NCBI GenBank assembly: GCA_025331565.1
Contig: JAFREQ010000021.1
Coordinates: 1,054,001-1,118,000, forward strand
Direction of reading: 5' to 3'
Length of the DNA stretch: 64,000 bases
Source of the DNA: Holacanthus passer
Taxonomy: Eukaryota; Chordata; Actinopteri; Pomacanthidae
A program made the position numbers and the translations under genes. Below the pieces are notes generated by a model. That model saw only the letters and a program-made list of their open reading frames with translations, was not told the origin of the DNA and searched no databases. This document shows, piece by piece, positions 1 through 13,045 of this stretch (position 1 is its first letter; every line of letters begins with the position of its first letter).

Positions 1-3000
1 TGAAAAAAAGGGATGTGATGTGGCCTGGTCAAGCTCTTACAGGACGGTCTCCAGAGCAAACTTGGACGTGTGTTTGGATATCTTTCACACAAGGCACAGT
101 CTGTTTCAACACTTGGGAACCTCTGCACTCGTCACTGGAGGACAATTTAACATCCGACTCAATAAACAGGAGTCACTGGTGTGTTTGCACGTGTGCGCAG
201 AAGTGCATATGTAATTGAGGAGTGGGAAGTGAGCGTCATGTGTGCGTCTGACAGTTTCGTGCGCTTGCGTTTCAGACGAGGGACGGCGCTCAGTTCAAGC
301 TGTAAAGCACATCTTGTTTGGTTAAGCATCACAGTGTTTCTGCGCTGCCTCCCTCCCTCCCTGCTGCTCATCACTCAGCCGCCAACAACAGGGGAGAAAT
401 AAAACTGAGCGAGACACCCACACCCACACACACACCTACACCATTCACACAGTCGGCCATATTGTACTCACACACTTCTGTACACGAACCCACAGAAAGT
501 TGTGCACACACAAACAGGATGTGCTCACAGTCTAAATCACCATCCTTTACGCCACTGAATGTGAATGGGCATGGCAGTCACAGAAACTAAACAGTTCTCA
601 ATGAAGCGCGTCCACCGTTTGTCCTGAATCTGACACATTTTGCAGACACTAATTGTAGAATCGCTAATATCAGAACTGTTTATTGACCCAAACTTTATTT
701 TATCTAAGCTTTCTTGCCAGTTTATATCTAACAGCTTAGCTCCTGTAAGAGTTCAGAAAACAGTGGGAATTACAGTCCAACCAGTCATGGAGGTGAGTCC
801 AGCTATGCCCTCGCCTTCTCTCTACCTACTTTCCATGACTTGCCTGCAAAATAAACACACCGCACCACAGGAATGTTATCCCAAACTTACTAATTTGCCT
901 TGATTACATTAATATTTTTTCAGTTGAAATTGCCCTTTTCCCCTTCCTATTGCTGTTGTTTATTTAGTTTTTCTCCCCTCCCGCTGTGCTCCTCCTTTCC
1001 CCTCCACATGCATTGCTTTCACTATTAGTGTACAATTAAGGGTGATTAGTTGTCAGGCGGATGCCCTGTGTTTCCTGTGTGTGTTGGGGGTGTTTATATT
1101 GTTGTCTGTTTATGTAATCATGCAAAGAGAGAGGAGTCGAATATAGGGTGATCATATAGGATCCACTAATGGGGTTGAGGGAAGCAGGAGAAAATGAAGT
1201 TAGTCATTTCTTGCATGTCCCAAACATAAAGTTATATGTATGTTTGTAGTTGCATTGAACGTCACTCTGCAACTAGTTGAATTTATATATAGATTTGAAA
1301 ACGTATTTTGAGGCCATAATGTTGGTTTGACTTCAAAGTGTTTGGAAAAGCCATAGCTTCTGATCCCTCCTTGTTAAATCATCATATAAGCCACTGCTCG
1401 TAGATGGAAAGACAGAGATAAGATGGAAAAAGAAATATCAGCAGGGAACGCAGCAGGTTTTAAACATATTTGATCTAAAGTCTTGCCCCGTTATGATTTC
1501 TACAGATTTCTCCACTAAAATCTTATTGCACACATCCATCATTCTGCGAGACAGGTGTAGCTCACAGTACCAGATCAGCGTGGATTACCACAACAGAGCG
1601 CAGAACCAAATCCATCACAGCGATGGAAGCCGGACAAAGCCCACAAGGATCAGCAGAAAAGCAGCAGAAGGTGTCTGAACATCGTAACAGCCTCTGCTGG
1701 CTGTAAAGAAATTATGGCCCAATCATGTTTCAGATACTCGGATGTCAGCTTGACGTGCGTCATGATTTTGCGAGGCCGTGAATCCCTTTATTGCTATTTG
1801 TGTGCAATGAAAAGCCTCCGCTGACTCGATATTAACAGGTGTTTGTCTGTTTTGTGAATCTGTTGCAGCTGCGTTATGTCAAAAGCACACTTCTTTACAT
1901 TTGGGTCGGGTCGTAACACCGCCGCTATTCAGCATCGCTTGAAAACATATGGTGCTCACAACCTTGACCGATACCTTATATGCTCAAGTAGTCCTAATTT
2001 TCCCAGTGATTATTTATACAGATTCAGGATCGAGACCGCTGCTCTTGATGAAACCAGACAGTCTATAACTCACCGGGCCTGAGAATCAAGCACTTTTTCC
2101 CCCCCTCTCATCGTAATCCCATTAAAATCTGCATTGATTTACTGTGTTTTGAATTACGCTTTGCTTTGTCATTGCTCGGAGGAAAATGGCAAACTGTTTC
2201 AAAAAGCTCGTCTGCGTTCCTCACCAGCACACTCACTGGCCAGAAAGCAAGGACGGAGCTCATCATAAAGAGCCGATCAGAACCTTCGCTCCAAGCTTGA
2301 CCTCAACAAAGACGTAAACATGAAGAGACATAATAAAATCACGGATTAGTAAAGAAGGAACTTTACGACTTTGTGGCCGAGCCAGAGTGAATATAATGAC
2401 AACAACTCCTGTTTGTTTGTGTGCCGTTGAAGAGTCTTCTCTTACACAGGCCTCGGAGACATTCTTGTCTTTGATGAAGGGGCTGGTATTCAAGGCAGAG
2501 AGACAAAAAGAAGAAAGGAGAGACAAAGAGGAGCGAGAGATTAAATGTGTGGTTACTCTGGCAGAGAGCGAAGGCGTGATGCCAACAGAAACTCTGATTT
2601 TAGTGACACAGATACACCGAGTTCTGCACGACTGCGTTGCACACACACGTGCAAAAGAAAAGCAGCAAAGACACCTACACACTGCACACAGACACACAGC
2701 TAAAAATCAAATTCATACACACACACCAGATACACACTTTGCTCTCTAATTGGATAAATGGGCATGTTTTTCTAGACATGTTTGATTTAATAACACACAA
2801 CATAATACAAACAATTTAATACAGAAGCTAAATATTTGGAAAAATCAATATGGCACGTTTTCAAAACTAACAGTGTTGCACAGTAGGTGAGGCAGCTTCA
2901 CTGGGCCGAACAATATTATGCTAAGAAGAGACTAATATCAAAAATAATATTTGAACAATTGAGGAGACGTTTAAAATGAGTTTCAAGATTATAATCAGAT

Positions 3001-5640
3001 TTCACAGTAGAGTTACGTTTGCAGTTGAAACACCCATAAACAGCCCTTCCTGAGTATTTGCACAGCAAACACAATTATGGAGAAAAATGGCACCAGCTAC
3101 ATCACTATGGTCGAGTTTTCACAATATTTTGTTTGTAAAAGAGCGAGCATAGGCTACCTTATTAATAAGAAACACACGCTACACACTCACACACACTAAT
3201 AACTAGATTATATAAAGGTAAATCAAATCAGCCGTTATGTCTTCCATCTCTTTCTCTCACACTAGCATTGAGAAAGAAACTGAGACTCTGAGCTTTCAGA
3301 GAGTCAAGTTGTATACAAGCAAATTCTGCCAAAATCTCGCAATTGATGAAAATGATATTGCAATTTATTGTATTCTATAAACTAATTTCACAGCTAAAAC
3401 ACACAGCACATCATTGTGGTCAGAGCACTAACCATTATTTTTCAAAACTGTGTAAACGTACATACATAACATACAAAATAATAAACTCCTTCATGCCCCC
3501 CTGACCAACCAGTAGGAGTCACTAGTGCAGTAACAGCGACATGATCCCTCAACAGCTTCCCAGCTGTCGACTAATTCTGTTTGTCGGGTCGCATGCCCAA
3601 ATTCTAAGTTTTGTCTTGGTCAGACAAAGATTTTCTTCCAACAAAGTGCCTATTTAGTCTGAGGTCTTGTTAAAATGAGTTCCCGTCGAATAATAAATGT
3701 TAACAAGGGAATATGTTAAAGCAGAACGAAAGAATGTCAGAGAAAGGACTCGTGTCTCTTCATGTCGTCTGCGTGTGCTGTGCGTGTGGAGCTGCATTCA
3801 CAGAAGCCTACGGGGGATTTGCCTATTGAGCTAAATCGTGGCGCTCTTTATCTCTCCCATTTCGTTATCTCCAACGTGGTAATTGCCGACTTCCAATCGC
3901 GCTTGTTTTCCTTTGATAGGGAGACTTTTCCTTCTCAGCACTAAGCTCGCTCCGACTTCCCTTCCAAACTGAGACGGGCCCCACCTCCACACTGACACAC
4001 AAGGAATACCCACAGGAATACATGAACACGCATAGACAGAGACAGGCCCATATGCCCTCTGTTCATGCCAAGACCCTGGGGGAGATCATTGACTTCTACT
4101 GAACCCATTAGAGGACACTGTTTGTCCTCGGGGACTGCAGAGAGCTCATTATGCTCTGTACTGTATGAAAAATATTGTAGCCTCCACAGTATCAGCAGGA
4201 GGCTTTCTGCAGTATTTGTAGTAATGTAGGAAAGTCAGTACAAAAGTATTTACTGCTTTTCTACATTAAGGTTCTTGCATAAAAAAGCATCATTAAGAGG
4301 ATGTAATCCGTAAAAGGGGAATAGTTCAGCTTCATCTTTAGTCAAAGCCTAAAGCTGATCCAAACAAATAGCAGTTTCAGAGTTGTGAACAGTTTTGGAA
4401 TAACATGTATATTTATATCTGGCTCTGTCGGCATCTTTAAAGGAATTCCTCATCCTTAAAAAACTCGCCTTGTGTACAAGTGCATCACGTAACCTTGATG
4501 CAGAAAACTCAACACACACACGCCCTCTGCGAAACATCAGCCAATGTGTCAGAATTTTGTTTTCGCCTCTTTCTCCCAGGAACACACAGCCACAGCCCTG
4601 CGGTCCTTGGCTTCCACGTGTTGGAGGGGGACTGCGCCACATGTTGTGTCGTGGTTAACCGAGAGCCGACCACTTTAAAAGAGGCTAAATTGATGCAACC
4701 CATCTTGAACTAATCCTCTGGTCGAGGATGAGAGAGGGGGGATAACCTGGTAGGATTGATTACTTCACCACAGATATGGTCTGTGTAACCTGGGCTGGTT
4801 ACATGGTGGTAGACCGCAATGACCAGACGCCACTTGAGTATCTGTTGGTATCTCTTAGAAGTGGTCGGTTTCTGACAACTCGGCTCTGTTTGAAAAAGAC
4901 AGACTTGACAATGAAGGCCAAACGAAGGCACTTGAAGAGCTGGAAACTTGACACTTGAAAATAAAGCAACATGTCCACAGTTAAATCCCTTGAGTTAACA
5001 CAGACCAGCGTTGGACAGTAAATCATTATGAGAAGTGTGTTACATTAACGAGTTAATACGTCCAAAGTGTAGTTGGCTGCTTGGTGAACCACAAGGTCTT
5101 AGAGACTCCATTTACTCTTAAAATGAGATCTGTATCTGGACATGTTAACTGGACAAGAAAAAAACATGTCCATGCTAGGTGTAAATACATCTAGACTGTA
5201 ATGTGATTGGCTTTGCCTGATCACATGTGCAGGAAATCTGGTTCACACTGGGTTCAGATCATAGGTGGGTGCAAGCAAACAATACAGGTGATACAAAGAA
5301 AGTAATACCTTATTGTATTACACATGCCGAATTAACAAGAGGGGACAAATAATTAAGAATTTGTTGTAGACAGCTCACACAAAGTTTATAAAGTTTCCTA
5401 CAACTTGACAACTCACAAAAACTCAGATTTTTTTAAGGGAATCTGGGGCTGATTTGCCGCCAGCTCAAATGACTCACGTGCAGGTTTAGCTCTGGAGGAC
5501 GGAGATTCGATCTCAGTGAGGATAAGGAGAATGCATTAAAAATACCAGGTGTAAATGCAAAGGCAAGATCAGATCGTTTATTATTATCTGGATCTGGATA
5601 TAGATTTAATACCAGGTGTAAATGGGGTGACGGTGATGAT
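1..5640. other. Intergenic DNA, no gene recognised
   Basis: No open frame here resembles a protein family. CA-rich degenerate runs occur at about 410-445, 2638-2745 and 3178-3200. The rest is ordinary AT-leaning intergenic sequence. Confidence 0.7.
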
Positions 5641-5659
5641 TAACAGACAGTTATCATCT

Positions 5660-5860
5660 GGTCCTGGAGTTTCCCTCAGCTTGAAATGTTTTTGGTGTTT
5701 ATTGAGCTCATTGTTTTGATTTTCTGGCAGCAAAAAAACCCACAGTGCACGACAAGCACCAAATGGCCGTCAGACAACGTTAGCAACCAGCTCGTGAAAT
5801 CAGCGTTTAGTAGATAAAGAGCTACATACTTTCCTCTGGAGATGGTGGAGACCAAAACAG
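5660..5860 (-). repeat. Diverged interspersed repeat, family shared with 21.6 and 30.9 kb
   Basis: The minus-strand reading of 5771-5798 matches 21682-21709 at most positions (shared core AGCT, GTTGC, AAC, TTGTCTG). The family resembles a non-autonomous percomorph repeat I remember, but its class is uncertain. Confidence 0.55.
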
Positions 5861-6499
5861 AGCTATAAGGCCACTGGATTGTTGGATGGATAAATAAGCA
5901 ACTGTTTGTTAACATATTTACTACATCAACTTCACAGGGTGATAATATGTCAATGTTGTTTTTATAGCTTGTTTTCACTAAGTGAAAAAAAATCCATCAC
6001 TGCATCTTTAACTGCAGAAAATTCTTCTGTGGCAACCATTGAGAAAGCTGCAAAGAAAAATCTGAACAAAAACGACGTAATGAGTGATGTGATGAATTTC
6101 CCCACTTCCACTGGAGAGTAATTAGTAATGTATTTACTTTATCGGTGTTGAGTAAGTAATGAGTAACTGATTCAAGCATCTTACCACAGACTTCGGACAT
6201 TGCGACAGATGAGAATTGATCATCTCGGGCCACCCAGAGAAAAGGCTCAGCTAAGTTGCTAGAGATGATATCATTGCTCCCTGTTTTATTCCCTGCTTCG
6301 CCTCAACTCTTGGTATCGATGGCAGGGCGTTTTTTTTTTTTTTTTGCATGACGAGGCAGAAGAAGGAGGGTGGCGATGGAGATGGGAGTTTGGCCACGCC
6401 GCTGGAACAGTTGAGTTCACAGCGAACGGTGCCTGAGTGTAATTAGCTGAGCTGCTGTGGTGCGACGCCAGCTCCAGCAAAGCCAGTTCTCATTTGTCA
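5861..6499. other. Intergenic DNA with a poly-T run
   Basis: A T16 run sits at 6330-6345. No exon or RNA gene was seen. Confidence 0.6.
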
Positions 6500-6525
6500 G
6501 TGTGTGTGTGTGTGTGTGTGTGTGT
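6500..6525 (+). repeat. (GT)13 microsatellite
   Basis: Uninterrupted GT dinucleotides, followed by a purine-rich stretch to about 6600. Confidence 0.95.
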
Positions 6526-7390
6526 TTGTATATGTGGGAGTGAGAGAGAGGAAAAGAACAACAGACAATAAGAAGAGAGGAAAAAGAGGAGGGAGATGCC
6601 ATGAGACAACTATACCGGATTGGTATGTCTGCCTGCCATTTGAAACGAAGCGATGTGTGGCCCGGCACCATGGTTTCAGAGTTACACCCAAAACAAATAA
6701 ACAAAAGGAGTTTTGGGCAGCATGTGTGTGTGTGAGATCTGAAACCACCGTGAATTTCACACACGCGTATGTGTAAAGACACTCAGAGATGGATTTCCCT
6801 CTTAAGGTAACAATGACACGGGGCTTAGACAAATCTCACAATGTTTCAGTTCGTTAAGAATCTCTTGGAAACTTGTTCATCACAATCCCAACACTTGATG
6901 TGTTGCTGCCTCCAAATATGCAAATAGAGGCATCTTGTCTGTCATGTTTTGAAACACCAGGTACCAAGTCGCCAGGGGAAGGGTGTGTTCTCGTGACAGA
7001 ACACAAGGGTGTAAAATTGATACCAGAGTCTGTTAGTAATGTCACTTTGATCTCTGTAATCAACTTAGCATTTGTGTCAAGTGTATGTGTGTGTAGTTTG
7101 TGTATTGGCACCTGCATCCTGTACACAAGCAAATTTGCTCCAGCAGTGTACATATAGGGTTATTGTTGTTCTTTTTTTTTTGTTTGTGTCTCTATTTATT
7201 CTCAGCCGGCGCGCTGGGACCTTCTTCATCCTCTCCAGATTTTTGTCAGCTAAGGTTTCGAGGGGTTAGCTCATACGGAAAGTTGATTCCAGAGCTTGCT
7301 TCATCTCACATGGTTTCAATCACCTTTTTTTTTCCTGCAGACCTTGCAGGTTCTGAGGCCGACCTTCGCTCCAGGACTTCTCGACCTGGA
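6526..7390. other. Intergenic DNA, nothing recognised
   Basis: Short GT-rich patches occur at 6722-6735 and 7083-7095. No gene or repeat family was recognised. Confidence 0.6.
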
Positions 7391-7402
7391 CCGGGCCGAG
7401 CA

Positions 7403-7485
7403 CCGGGGAGCGAGGAAATGAGGGGGAATGGAGAGAAGCGAAGCAAAAGGAGGGAGCGAGAAGGGAAGCCAGAGGACAAAAACCG
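7403..7485 (+). repeat. Polypurine tract next to a polypyrimidine tract
   Basis: A GA-rich run (ggagcgagg, gaggggg, agaagcgaagc) directly precedes the long pyrimidine tract, so the strand bias switches sharply. Confidence 0.7.
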
Positions 7486-7494
7486 GGTTTTCAC

Positions 7495-8275
7495 ATACTT
7501 CTGTGCTCTTTTCCTCTCCTCTAGTCTCACCTCCTTCAGTCTCGTCTCCTTTCCTCGTGTCTTCACCTGTAGCGCCTCCTCGTCTCCTCTTACCTATTCT
7601 CCTCTCGTCTCTTCTAGTCCTGTCTCCTTTTGTCTCATATCTATTCTTTCTAGTCTAGTCTTATGTCTCCTGTCTCTTCTTGTCTTGTCTTCTATTATAT
7701 CATTGTCTCTCATCTCCTCTCTCTCTCATCTCCACTTTTCACCTCCTTTCTCATTTCCTCTTCTTCTACTCTCTTCTGTTCTTGTCTAGTTTTGTTTCTT
7801 GTCTTCACATGAAATTTTGTCTCCCTTTCTCTCATCCTCCTTTCCCATCTTCTTGCCTCATCTCATTTTTCTTTTCTCCTTTCCCATCTTGTTTGTCTCC
7901 TCTTCTCATGCCCTCTCATCTCCTTTTCTTGTCTCCTTTTGTCACTCCTCTTTTTCTTCTATTCTCTCATGCCCTCACCTTTTGTCTCATTTCATCTCTT
8001 CTTCTTTCCTCTCTGTTTCTCCTCATCATTTCATCTCCTTTCATATCTCTTCCTCTCATCCCCCCTCCATTTCTGCATCTCCTTTCATCACCTCTGCTTT
8101 TTTCTGTCTCCATTTCTCTGGTTTCCTTGTCTCCACTCATCTAGTTTTTGTCTTTTTCTTAAGTCTCATCTCATCTCTTTTCATCACTCGTCCATTCTCC
8201 TCCTCTCTGATATCCTCTCATTTCTCATCTTGTCTCCTTTTGTCTCATCTTTTCTCCTCTTCATCTTGTTAGGAT
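7495..8275 (+). repeat. Long imperfect polypyrimidine tract (TCTCCTTTTGTCTCAT-type units)
   Basis: For almost 800 bases the plus strand is nearly all C and T, with scattered G and A, usually in TGTC or TCAT. The 18-mer TGTCTCCTTTTGTCTCAT occurs exactly at 7621-7638 and 8231-8248, and a close variant at 7930-7945. It looks like a decayed short-unit satellite. Long open frames run through it only because stop codons are rare in such sequence. Confidence 0.88.
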
Positions 8276-9535
8276 GACATGCTGAATCATCTGTTGAAAT
8301 TTCACTCTTGCATTGTTGTGGATCGCAGAGCAAATCTCATGCACTATCCAGGTGGCGTTTACTGTCATGTTAAATCTGAATTTAGGACAGACAGTTCCAA
8401 ACTAGATAGACAGGACAACGGCAGGAAAATGGACGCTAACCTCATGTTTCCTTTGTCTTCCCAAAGTAGCAGAGAAAAAGGAAGTGAATGCAACTGAGGA
8501 AAAATTAAACAAAAAGACCTTTTCTTCTCGTCTCAGTTTGCTCCATTATGAAGGATTTCCCTCAACACCACTCTCGGCGTCAACAGCAGGATTCACGGAG
8601 GCCAAGCGTGTTCACATGGATCCCGTGGAGAGGAGGGGCAGCCACGGGTCGCCTCGGGTCACCGGCAGGCGCTGCAGGAGGATGTGACTGTGCAGTCTGC
8701 TGATGCGGGCCTACACATCCCATCTGTCAGTGCAACCATTCCCCCTCGCCGGACGGAGCGAGCTACATGCAACAGTGAAGTTATGAGGGAGAAGCAGCGG
8801 CGGTTGTTTCCTGAGGGAGGAGAACGGCGTGATGGGTAACGAGGAAGCCGGGATTCCTTCTCCTACTTTTGTTTTCATTCCCGTTGGGGTCGGAAGTGTT
8901 ATTTGGGTTAGAGTCGGAGCGCTGGTTTATAAACATGACTTCTGTTTGATGGGAACTTGCAGTCTGGGAGACACATTTTTACCCTTTTTTCTGCTTAATT
9001 CACTGTGGAAGTGAATCACACACAACATGTCATGAAATTTATGGTGGATGTCAGAGCATATAAATACTGTACCATGACTGGCTGCACAGCCTGTTTTTCA
9101 AAAAGATCTTGGCATTTAGTTTGTCTTTGTCATTTGGCTTTCAGTTTAACAAATGTGATCTAATCACACTTGGGAAAAGCAACTCGGCATAAAAGAAGTA
9201 ACACATCACATAAAGTGCAGTGTTTCTTGCCAGGTGTTAAAAATTTTAATAAATTTGCCTCAAGACAAAGAACAATAAGTTCATTTTAAAGGAATATTCT
9301 GGTTTACAGTGTCGGACAAGTTCTTTTCTAAATATTGTTGTAATGTGCTACTTTAATTTGAAAGTAATAAGTTACTTTACAATATTACTGTCTGCATAAT
9401 GACTTACTGATTAAACTACTGTTGTGGTACTGTTACCAAAATAAATGCAGAAGTATGACTAGTGTTATATTTGGATATATATTACAGTTTTATTAGAGTT
9501 TGTAATAATAACACTCACTACTATAGCTTCACATT
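8276..9535. other. Intergenic DNA, no gene recognised
   Basis: A more GC-rich patch lies at about 8570-8830. The stretch from 9290 (aaaggaatattc, then gttactttacaatatt) looks like a decayed repeat but could not be placed. Confidence 0.55.
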
Positions 9536-9539
9536 TCAG

Positions 9540-9600
9540 TAATCGCCAAAAATGTCAACCTGTAGGTGTCACTAGAGGAAAAGTCCTGGGAGCATGAATG
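9540..9600 (-). repeat. Short fragment of the 33.2 kb repeat family
   Basis: AAATGTCAACCT followed by GTGTCACTAGAGG parallels the segment AAATGTCAACCTCATGGTGG at 14.9 kb, a member of the same family. Confidence 0.4.
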
Positions 9601-12600
9601 TTTGCAAAAAAAAAACCAATCACGTTCAGTCATTATTATTTTTTTTTTAATTTTTGATCTTTATTAGTCCTGGAAAGTGGATTTAACACTAGATTAACTT
9701 TGGAGTAAACCAGGCTAGGAGTTTCTTCTTGCTTCCTGTCTTTATGCTATGCTAAGCTAATTTGGTTCAGGTCTTAAATGCACAAGCATGAAATTAGCAT
9801 AATTCCTCTTGTTTCACTCTCAGAAAGAAATTTTCCCACGATGTCCAACTACACTTTTAAATCCTTTTTATACTTCCTGGTTGTGTTTGTGCACAGTGAA
9901 AGACCAGGTTGTGCATTTCATTCATATAAATAACATCCACAGTCCAAACTGTTAAAATAGCTGCACATTTTTAATTAAATTGGCTACATAAACACGACTT
10001 TCCAGGGTTTTCGGTTGGTTACAAAACACAGGCTGTGTTTTACTGTCTGCACGGGCCAGACAGGTCAGTTGGCCACGCTGATAAAGATCTGCTGTGGAGC
10101 TGCATTCTACAACAAACAAGTGCCCCGATAAATGACAGGACGGGTGGGGGTTTACCCAAGGCAGCAGACATAAACACAGCAACCCTCATGGATGGAGGAG
10201 GTAATTTAGATATACCACCGCCATTAGCCCAATTAGGGTTCAATGCCTATGAATCCACAGGGCTTTCCCTGTTCGCCCGAGAAGGAAAAGGGGAAAAGTA
10301 CACCGCAATTACATGCGTTCAACAAAAACGGCAACAGAGGAGGAAATGAGAGAGGAAGCCAAGGTGAAGTCTGAGCAGAGCTTCTCCTCGGCTGTCTGTA
10401 AGTCGGCCATCGAGGTAGGGTTGCATCGGGAATCGCCAGGGGGCTTTGGTGGAGCGTGCTGGCATTTCTGACACCGATCCTCAACTGACTTAGCAGAGAT
10501 AAGACATCTGGTCGACTCCCTCTCTGGGTCAGACGAGCAAACTTTATCCAAGTTCAGTCTGATTGAATATCACTTGGTCTTTGACAGGGGATGACAGCTC
10601 GTATGCTTTTATAGGCCTTGATATGCAGCGTTAGTTTGCACAGATTTCAGCTTTTTTTTTTTTTTAACCTTTAATATCAGATATTCTAGATCCTTCTGTC
10701 AGACACTTCGTGCAAGTTGATACCAAGAGTCCCAGCAGCTTTGAATATTAGTCACACCTCTAAGATATCTCAGTACAAATAATTTTAGATTTTATGTCAG
10801 ATGAAACCAGGCCCAGTGGATTTTGTTTTACACTAAACAGGTAACTGGGTTGAACTGGTCTCCATGTTCAAATGTTGTGGCAGTGAACCAGTAAGTCCTC
10901 AGGCTGCTTTGGCGTCTGATGGAGTTGATCCTTGAAGGAGCTGGCCTCTATTTAAAGACTGCCCCGGCCCCAAATCTGCCATGACTTGACGCATCCACAC
11001 AATGGGAACGATGGGAACGGGAGGAGGAGGGGAGATTTCCTGCGAGCTCAGCGAAAGTGCAAAAGAGCAACAGTTTGAAATAATTTTGATAAATAACATC
11101 CCGGTTAAAGGTGACAATTGGGATAATTCAGGGATAATTCGGGACCAACATATTGAATCGCTCAACACGATGATGCTTATGTCGTATGTCATGCATTCTA
11201 ATTACATGCAACGAGTTGTAATATAAATGTTTAGCAAAACGGTGACACCTTATTAATTCATCTGCGTGAAACAAACCTCAAGGAGCCTCCCTTCTCCTCC
11301 TCCTCCTCTCTGTGAAGATGCTTATCCCGTGGCCTCATTATGTGAGCAGAAAAAGGCCGTGGCCCTGTTCTTTGTATCACATTTTCAGGGGGTTTTAAGG
11401 GGTTGTTATGGTTTGCAGATGTCACCCTGCATAGCATTTGGAGGGAGTCATTCCCTGGTGCTGTCAGGCAGGGACCCTCCTTCGCTCTCTCTTCTGCTCT
11501 CCTGGGTGCAGCGTCAGGAGGGAGGGGTCGGCACAGGAAAACCCCACAGGGTGGATACGAACACGGCCTCGAAGTGGGGTAGAAACACTCACAAACACAT
11601 GGTACATACCTGAACGTGAAACAAGACGACAGCCATTTTTGTGACATGATTCAGTGTGTACATGTGCGATAAAGAAACTGGCAGGCTTTCAAAGTATTGA
11701 AATTGGATTGGATTGTTATGAAGTTTTGTGTTTGTGCCTCTTCTATTCCGCCTTATTTATTTCACTTTCACTGCTATGTCTCATGGATCTATAACTCATC
11801 TAACTCTCCATCCCTACCTAAAAAAAACCTAAACACAATGACAGCTGCTCGATCATGTGCTAATGATGCAGACATCCAGCTAAATAATGCAAATTTCAGG
11901 GAAAACTCTCCCTTCTGTCAGCTCAGTCGACCACAACCGCACACCCAGCGGAGGCCCTCATGTCTCCCACACCTTCTCCCTCATCACTGTCACAATTTCT
12001 GGATTTCGGTTTGGGGGAAAGACCAGTCGGTCCCTCCGCTGCGGTCGAGAAAAATCAAAAAGTCGGAGGGAGGGGTGAGAAAATGACATTGCATCTTCAT
12101 AAAAAAATTTCTTGTACTAAAGTCTCAATATGGATTTTATTTTGAGTCGAAGAAATGTGCAAACATTTTATGACGGATGATTTTATGATGGAAAATGAGC
12201 TCTATGCATCTCTCAGCTTCCAGCGGTGACTGAAAACAAAGATATATTTTATTCCTGTATTTGTAAACAGCTCCAAAATGCACTGAAGTCTGGGTCAGTC
12301 AGTCAGTCAAAGAATGTCTTCGGCACAATGACGCATGCTGTAACAAAGCCGGCAGGGTGATTTTAATGATGCTGTTTCGAATCCAGCTTGAGCCTTTAAG
12401 GGAAAGCAAATGTTCATGCACCACTGCATTATAAATGGATTTGATTTTGAGAAGTACTTAGGCACAGGACCAAACTAGGCTGAAAGGCCCAGGGACTGTA
12501 AACTAATATTGGTTTACAACACATGGTCCAGATTTCATAACAGACATTAAGATTCAATCCTGGAGGACACTCCTGTGGAAAAAGGATGATTGATGAACGC

Positions 12601-12608
12601 AAAGCAAG
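9601..12608. other. Intergenic DNA with a candidate regulatory block at 10.03-10.26 kb
   Basis: Homopolymer runs occur at about 9606 (A10), 9639 (T9) and 10652 (T14). The segment 10030-10260 is denser in homeobox-like ATTA sites (see findings). A short TCAG tetramer repeat lies at 12294-12309. No exon was recognised. Confidence 0.55.
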
Positions 12609-12640
12609 GTGTGTGTGTGTGTATGTGTGGGTGTGTGTTA
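12609..12640 (+). repeat. Imperfect (GT)n microsatellite
   Basis: A GT run interrupted by single substitutions. Confidence 0.85.
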
Positions 12641-12649
12641 CTGTGGATG

Positions 12650-12659
12650 CTATTTTTAA
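12650..12659 (+). promoter_or_regulatory. MEF2-like site CTATTTTTAA
   Basis: An exact match to YTAWWWWTAR, next to the GT repeat. MEF2 sites drive the mammalian SOST enhancer ECR5, but one 10-mer in 50 kb of AT-rich DNA is weak evidence. Confidence 0.2.
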
Positions 12660-12775
12660 GGAGGAGAAGGAAGAACTGATGTTAAAAACTCCTTCTGTGC
12701 ACTGTAACGTGAGGGGATTGGTAGCTCACTCTTGCAAAGTGCCAAATAAATATTTTGTGGGTCGACTGAGCATTA

Positions 12776-13045
12776 AAAGAATAGTATTGACATTTTAGGA
12801 AATCCAATTATTCACTTTATTAGATGAGAAGATTGATACCACTCTCATATCTGTCCAGTAAATATTAGACTACAATCAGCAACCACCAGCTCGTCATCTT
12901 TAAACTTCAGACTTGCACGGATTAAACAAAACAAGTTAGCTGATTCCCATCTCCAGTCTTTATGCTAAGATAAGCTAATTAGCTTTGGCTTTATTATTCA
13001 TCATACAGACGTGAGAGTGGTGTACATCTTCTCATTTAACTGTAA
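12776..13045. repeat. Foldback-type non-autonomous DNA element with inverted repeat arms
   Basis: Arm 12820-12854 and the reverse complement of 13006-13040 agree at 29 of 35 positions (common core ATGAGAAGAT, then CCACTCTCA and TCTGT), with a 150 bp loop. The interior holds CCAGTCTTTATGCTAAGATA, familiar from an abundant percomorph MITE-like family whose arms end near 'gacattttaggaaat'. No coding capacity. Confidence 0.75.

Noticed and set aside
2263..2697. 144-codon minus-strand open frame
   Set aside because: Cys/Ser/Leu-rich with no domain, no splice context and chance length.
7100..8272. Long plus-strand open frames of 154-229 codons
   Set aside because: They lie in the polypyrimidine tract, where stop codons are rare; the predicted products are Ser/Leu/Phe low-complexity with no domain.
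10229..10239. GGTTCAATGCC, resembling a tRNA B box
   Set aside because: There is no A box or cloverleaf around it.
12650..12659. MEF2-like site as evidence for the ECR5 equivalent
   Set aside because: A single 10-mer next to a microsatellite and a repeat is expected by chance; kept only as a low-confidence site.
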